NCBI GenBank assembly: GCA_964425275.1
Contig: CAYRLZ010000097.1
Location: 1 to 33,761, forward strand
From: CAYRLZ01 sp964425275
GTDB taxonomy: Bacteria > Hydrothermota > Tepidihabitantia > Tepidihabitantales > JBDRVQ01
Length of the DNA: 33,761 nucleotides
Direction of reading: 5' to 3'
The position numbers and the translations under genes are program-made. Under the pieces are notes generated by a model that had not been told where the DNA came from, ran no database searches, and saw only the letters and a list, made by a program, of their open reading frames with translations. Shown here in pieces: positions 31,734 to 33,761 of this stretch (the first letter of the stretch is position 1; each line of letters opens with the position of its first letter).

Positions 31734-32293
31734 TATTTTACCCTTTCAATATAGGTATTAGTTCGGGTATCAATCTTCACTACATCACCGGGTATTATAA
31801 AATAAGGCACGGCAACGACGAGACCGGTTTCTAATTTCGCCGGTTTGCCACCGCCACTGGCCGTATCCCCCTTATAGTCCGGCTCAGTTTCTATTACCTT
31901 TAATTCAACAAAAAAGGGTAATTCTATCTCCATAAACTTCCCTTCAATAAAGAGAAGGTCCAGTTCTAAATTTTCGGTTAGATAAAGAATCTTATCACCC
32001 AAACTCTCCGCGGAAAGGGAAAAAGTCTCATAGGTCGCCAAATCCATAAAGTGATAGGAGTCATCCTGGGCATAAAGAAACCGTCCTCTTCTCCTTTCCA
32101 CTTCTAACTCTTCTATCGGTTCTTCGGAATCTAAGTTCTTTTCAATAACCCGGCCGGTTAATAGATTTTTCAATTTCGTCTTGACGAATGCCCGACGTTG
32201 AGCAATCTTAATATGCTGAAAGGCGATGACCTCATAAATCTCATCTTCCAACCTAATTATTTGCCCGAAGCGGAATTCATTAGGGGTAATCAT
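31733..32293 (-). CDS. efp: Elongation factor P with non-canonical loop
   Basis: 186 residues, three beta-barrel domains. EF-P binds between the P and E sites of stalled ribosomes and helps join consecutive prolines. Domains II and III are standard: ILYLTENLELDLLFIEGK, ELPFFVELKVIETEPDYKGDTASGG, KPAKLETGLVVAVPYFI and VDTRTNTYIERVK. In domain I the normally invariant loop VKPGKG-x-AF is IKIAQRRAF (residues 28-36). The Pro and Gly are lost and the modifiable Lys/Arg at the tip is Gln32. The start overlaps the pepP stop (ATGA). It is second in a pepP-efp-accC operon, a common neighbourhood. Confidence 0.92.
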   Translation of the reverse strand: MITPNEFRFGQIIRLEDEIYEVIAFQHIKIAQRRAFVKTKLKNLLTGRVIEKNLDSEEPIEELEVERRRGRFLYAQDDSYHFMDLATYETFSLSAESLGDKILYLTENLELDLLFIEGKFMEIELPFFVELKVIETEPDYKGDTASGGGKPAKLETGLVVAVPYFIIPGDVVKIDTRTNTYIERVK

Positions 32294-33345
32294 AGGGTGA
32301 TTAAGTCCTTTGGACTTTTTGATAAGATTTCAATCCCATCCTTTTTCACTAAGACCAAATCTTCAATCCTCACCCCGCCAAAACCCGGCAAGTAAATTCC
32401 CGGCTCACAGGTTAGGATAGAATTTGGGAGAATGGTTTCGGATGAGGCCGGGGAGAGCGTCGGTTTTTCGTGAACCGCTAAGCCAACCCCATGACCTAAA
32501 CCATGGCCAAAAAATTTACCGTAACCTTTATCCTTTATGTAATCCCGAGCCAAGGCATCTATTTCCTTGGTCTTCTTTCCGGCGCGCAAATTGGTTAGGG
32601 CGCACTCCTGGGCGTCTTTTACAATTTTATAGATTTCTTCGGCTTTCTTTGAGCAATTACCAAGAAAGATTGTCCGGGTCATATCTGAGGCATAACCCTG
32701 GTAACTAGCGCCAATATCAATAATAATTGTCTCACCCTTTTTGAGTCTCTTATCTTCTGGTTTAGCATGGGGCAGGGCGGCATTCTCTCCGCTGGCGCAA
32801 ATCGTCGGGAAGGATAATTCGGCTTTTTCCTTAATTAAAAAATCAATCTTTAATGCTACCTCTTTTTCTGTCATCCCTGGTTTTATAAAATTAAGAATTA
32901 GCGAAAAGACCGTATCGGTTATGGAAGAGGCGGTTCTAATTAAATTTATCTCCGCTTCGTCTTTTTGCATTCTTAACTCAGATACAATATCCGGCATTGG
33001 GTGGAATTTAACTCCCGGCAGTCTTTTCTTTAACTGGGAGTAAGCCTTATAAGTAAGAGAATGTTCCTCAAAGGCTAATTCTTTCTCACTTTTTAATTCG
33101 GGTGGCACTTCCTCAAAGAAATTCCTCTCCAATATCTTTATCTTATCTACCTTCACCTCTCTTTTTGACTGCTCCTGATAACGAAAGTCGGTAAAGAAAA
33201 AAGAAATGCCTTGGGAAAGAAAGAGATAACCATTAGAACCAGTGAAGCCGGTGAGGTAGTGAATATTTAATAGGTCGGTAATTAGGAAGGCGGAGATTCC
33301 TTTCTCTTTCATAATCTTATAGACCTTTCGTAAACGAAGAGACAT
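32290..33345 (-). CDS. pepP: M24 metallopeptidase, Xaa-Pro aminopeptidase/dipeptidase
   Basis: 351 residues. It removes N-terminal residues preceding proline, or splits Xaa-Pro dipeptides. A creatinase-type N-domain (1 to about 130: LITDLLNIHYLTGFTGSNGYL) precedes the pita-bread catalytic domain with all five metal ligands: D210 (IDIGASY), D221 (SDMTRT), H285 (GHGLGHGVGL), E314 (CEPGIYL) and E328 (VRIEDL). Length fits the short PepQ/YpdF type. It leads the operon with efp and accC, linking proline peptide handling with EF-P. A leaderless-type promoter ends 6 nt before the ATG. PepQ is the alternative name. Confidence 0.93.
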   Translation of the reverse strand: MSLRLRKVYKIMKEKGISAFLITDLLNIHYLTGFTGSNGYLFLSQGISFFFTDFRYQEQSKREVKVDKIKILERNFFEEVPPELKSEKELAFEEHSLTYKAYSQLKKRLPGVKFHPMPDIVSELRMQKDEAEINLIRTASSITDTVFSLILNFIKPGMTEKEVALKIDFLIKEKAELSFPTICASGENAALPHAKPEDKRLKKGETIIIDIGASYQGYASDMTRTIFLGNCSKKAEEIYKIVKDAQECALTNLRAGKKTKEIDALARDYIKDKGYGKFFGHGLGHGVGLAVHEKPTLSPASSETILPNSILTCEPGIYLPGFGGVRIEDLVLVKKDGIEILSKSPKDLITL

Positions 33346-33351
33346 CCTTTA

Positions 33352-33379
33352 ATTTTAATTAAAGATTAAGAATTGTCAA
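33352..33379 (-). promoter_or_regulatory. Leaderless-type promoter of the pepP-efp-accC operon
   Basis: Minus strand TTGACA (33379-33374), 16-bp spacer, TAAAAT (33357-33352), then 6 nt to the ATG at 33345. Confidence 0.78.
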
Positions 33380-33429
33380 CCCTTTGAGAAATTCCGATGT
33401 CCATCGGGCATTTAATACCATACCCACAT

Positions 33430-33698
33430 AGGAGTAAGGGAGAGATAACAGGGAGAGACCAAGAGAGCCTATCAGGGAGCGTATCAGAGAGAGATAGAAG
33501 AAAGCACTAAGAAAGGGCAAGAGAGAGGGCAAGAGTAAGAGGCAGGGAAAGGGGTTAAGGAAGGGATAGAGTAAAGGATAGGGTAAGAGCCCTAGTAAGG
33601 CATTAAGTAAGGGGTAGGGTAAGGCATCCAGGGAACGATACCCTAAAAGAAAGGAAAAATCCGATAAGTCCTGTAAAATCAAAAACTTAAAGGCAAAA
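33430..33698 (+). repeat. 12-bp-period tandem array with conserved tail (copy 2)
   Basis: About 18 contiguous 12-bp units from 33430 to 33645, loosely AGGGNTAGGGTA (for example AGGGATAGAGTA, AAGGATAGGGTA, AGGGGTAGGGTA), with no slippage. The 44-bp tail at 33655-33698 (AAAAATCC ... TGTAAAATCAAAAACTTA ...) is 38/44 identical to the inverted tail of the array near 20712. The element points away from pepP. A minus-strand open frame (33359-33739) through it is a Leu/Pro-rich low-complexity product of the repeat. From 33699 to the window end I see only a small GTTTCC/GGAAAC hairpin. Confidence 0.8.
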
Positions 33699-33761
33699 TG
33701 ACCTGATAAAAAGGTTTCCCCACAGGAAACTTTATCCATTAGAATCTGGATATTAACCTTT

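Noticed and set aside
33359..33739. 126-residue Leu/Pro-rich open frame on the minus strand
   Set aside because: It is produced by the 12-bp repeat, has no ribosome binding site, and its end overlaps the pepP promoter.

Overview
The window looks like chromosome from a diderm (Gram-negative-type) bacterium of an uncultured lineage, moderately AT-rich. It carries an outer-membrane secretin (PilQ), two secreted proteins ending in a T9SS-like C-terminal sorting domain, and K/E/R-rich proteins. My tentative guess is an FCB-related candidate phylum such as WOR-3/Stahlbacteria. This rests on gene style and the sorting domains, not on a marker-gene tree.

Layout. 1-4524: the 5' end of a leftward gene, then two tandem rightward genes for large secreted repeat proteins with sorting domains. 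4525-4892: a gap with a palindromic MITE-like element. 4893-16904: a long leftward block. In transcription order it holds four prepilin-like genes, a fused pilM-pilN, pilO, two PilP/GspC-like proteins, the secretin pilQ, prepilin peptidase pilD, then rluD (own promoter) and topA. 17005-19740: a divergent rightward operon with a polyprenol-phosphate sugar synthase, a fused plsY-gpsA and a MerR-like regulator. 19865-26716: rightward slipin, radical SAM/SPASM protein, DUF2007-DUF2905-ppdK, and mltG, separated by repeat-rich gaps. 26808-33345: leftward genes. In transcription order these are pepP, efp, accC (no accB beside it), a ComB-like protein with altered signature residues, and two GT-C membrane glycosyltransferases.

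Most interesting points. (1) Six genes have a TTGACA-type -35 box, a spacer of exactly 16 bp and a -10 box ending only 5-8 nt before the ATG, with no usable Shine-Dalgarno. This predicts leaderless mRNAs. In two places the TTG of a -35 box mimics a start codon. (2) Two distant intergenic arrays have a strict 12-bp period and are followed by the same 44-bp tail (38/44 identical, 18 bp perfect). They appear to be copies of one repeat family, and each lies upstream of and points away from a (near-)leaderless gene. (3) Two fusions join known partners: PilM-PilN and PlsY-GpsA. (4) EF-P has lost its PGKG loop. (5) A 130-bp structured insertion with a 12-bp target duplication separates DUF2905 from ppdK. 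(6) Seven-bp tandem repeats sit inside prepilin leader-peptide coding sequence.

No tRNA, rRNA, CRISPR array or transposase gene was seen. All functional assignments come from reading motifs by eye; no database search was possible.
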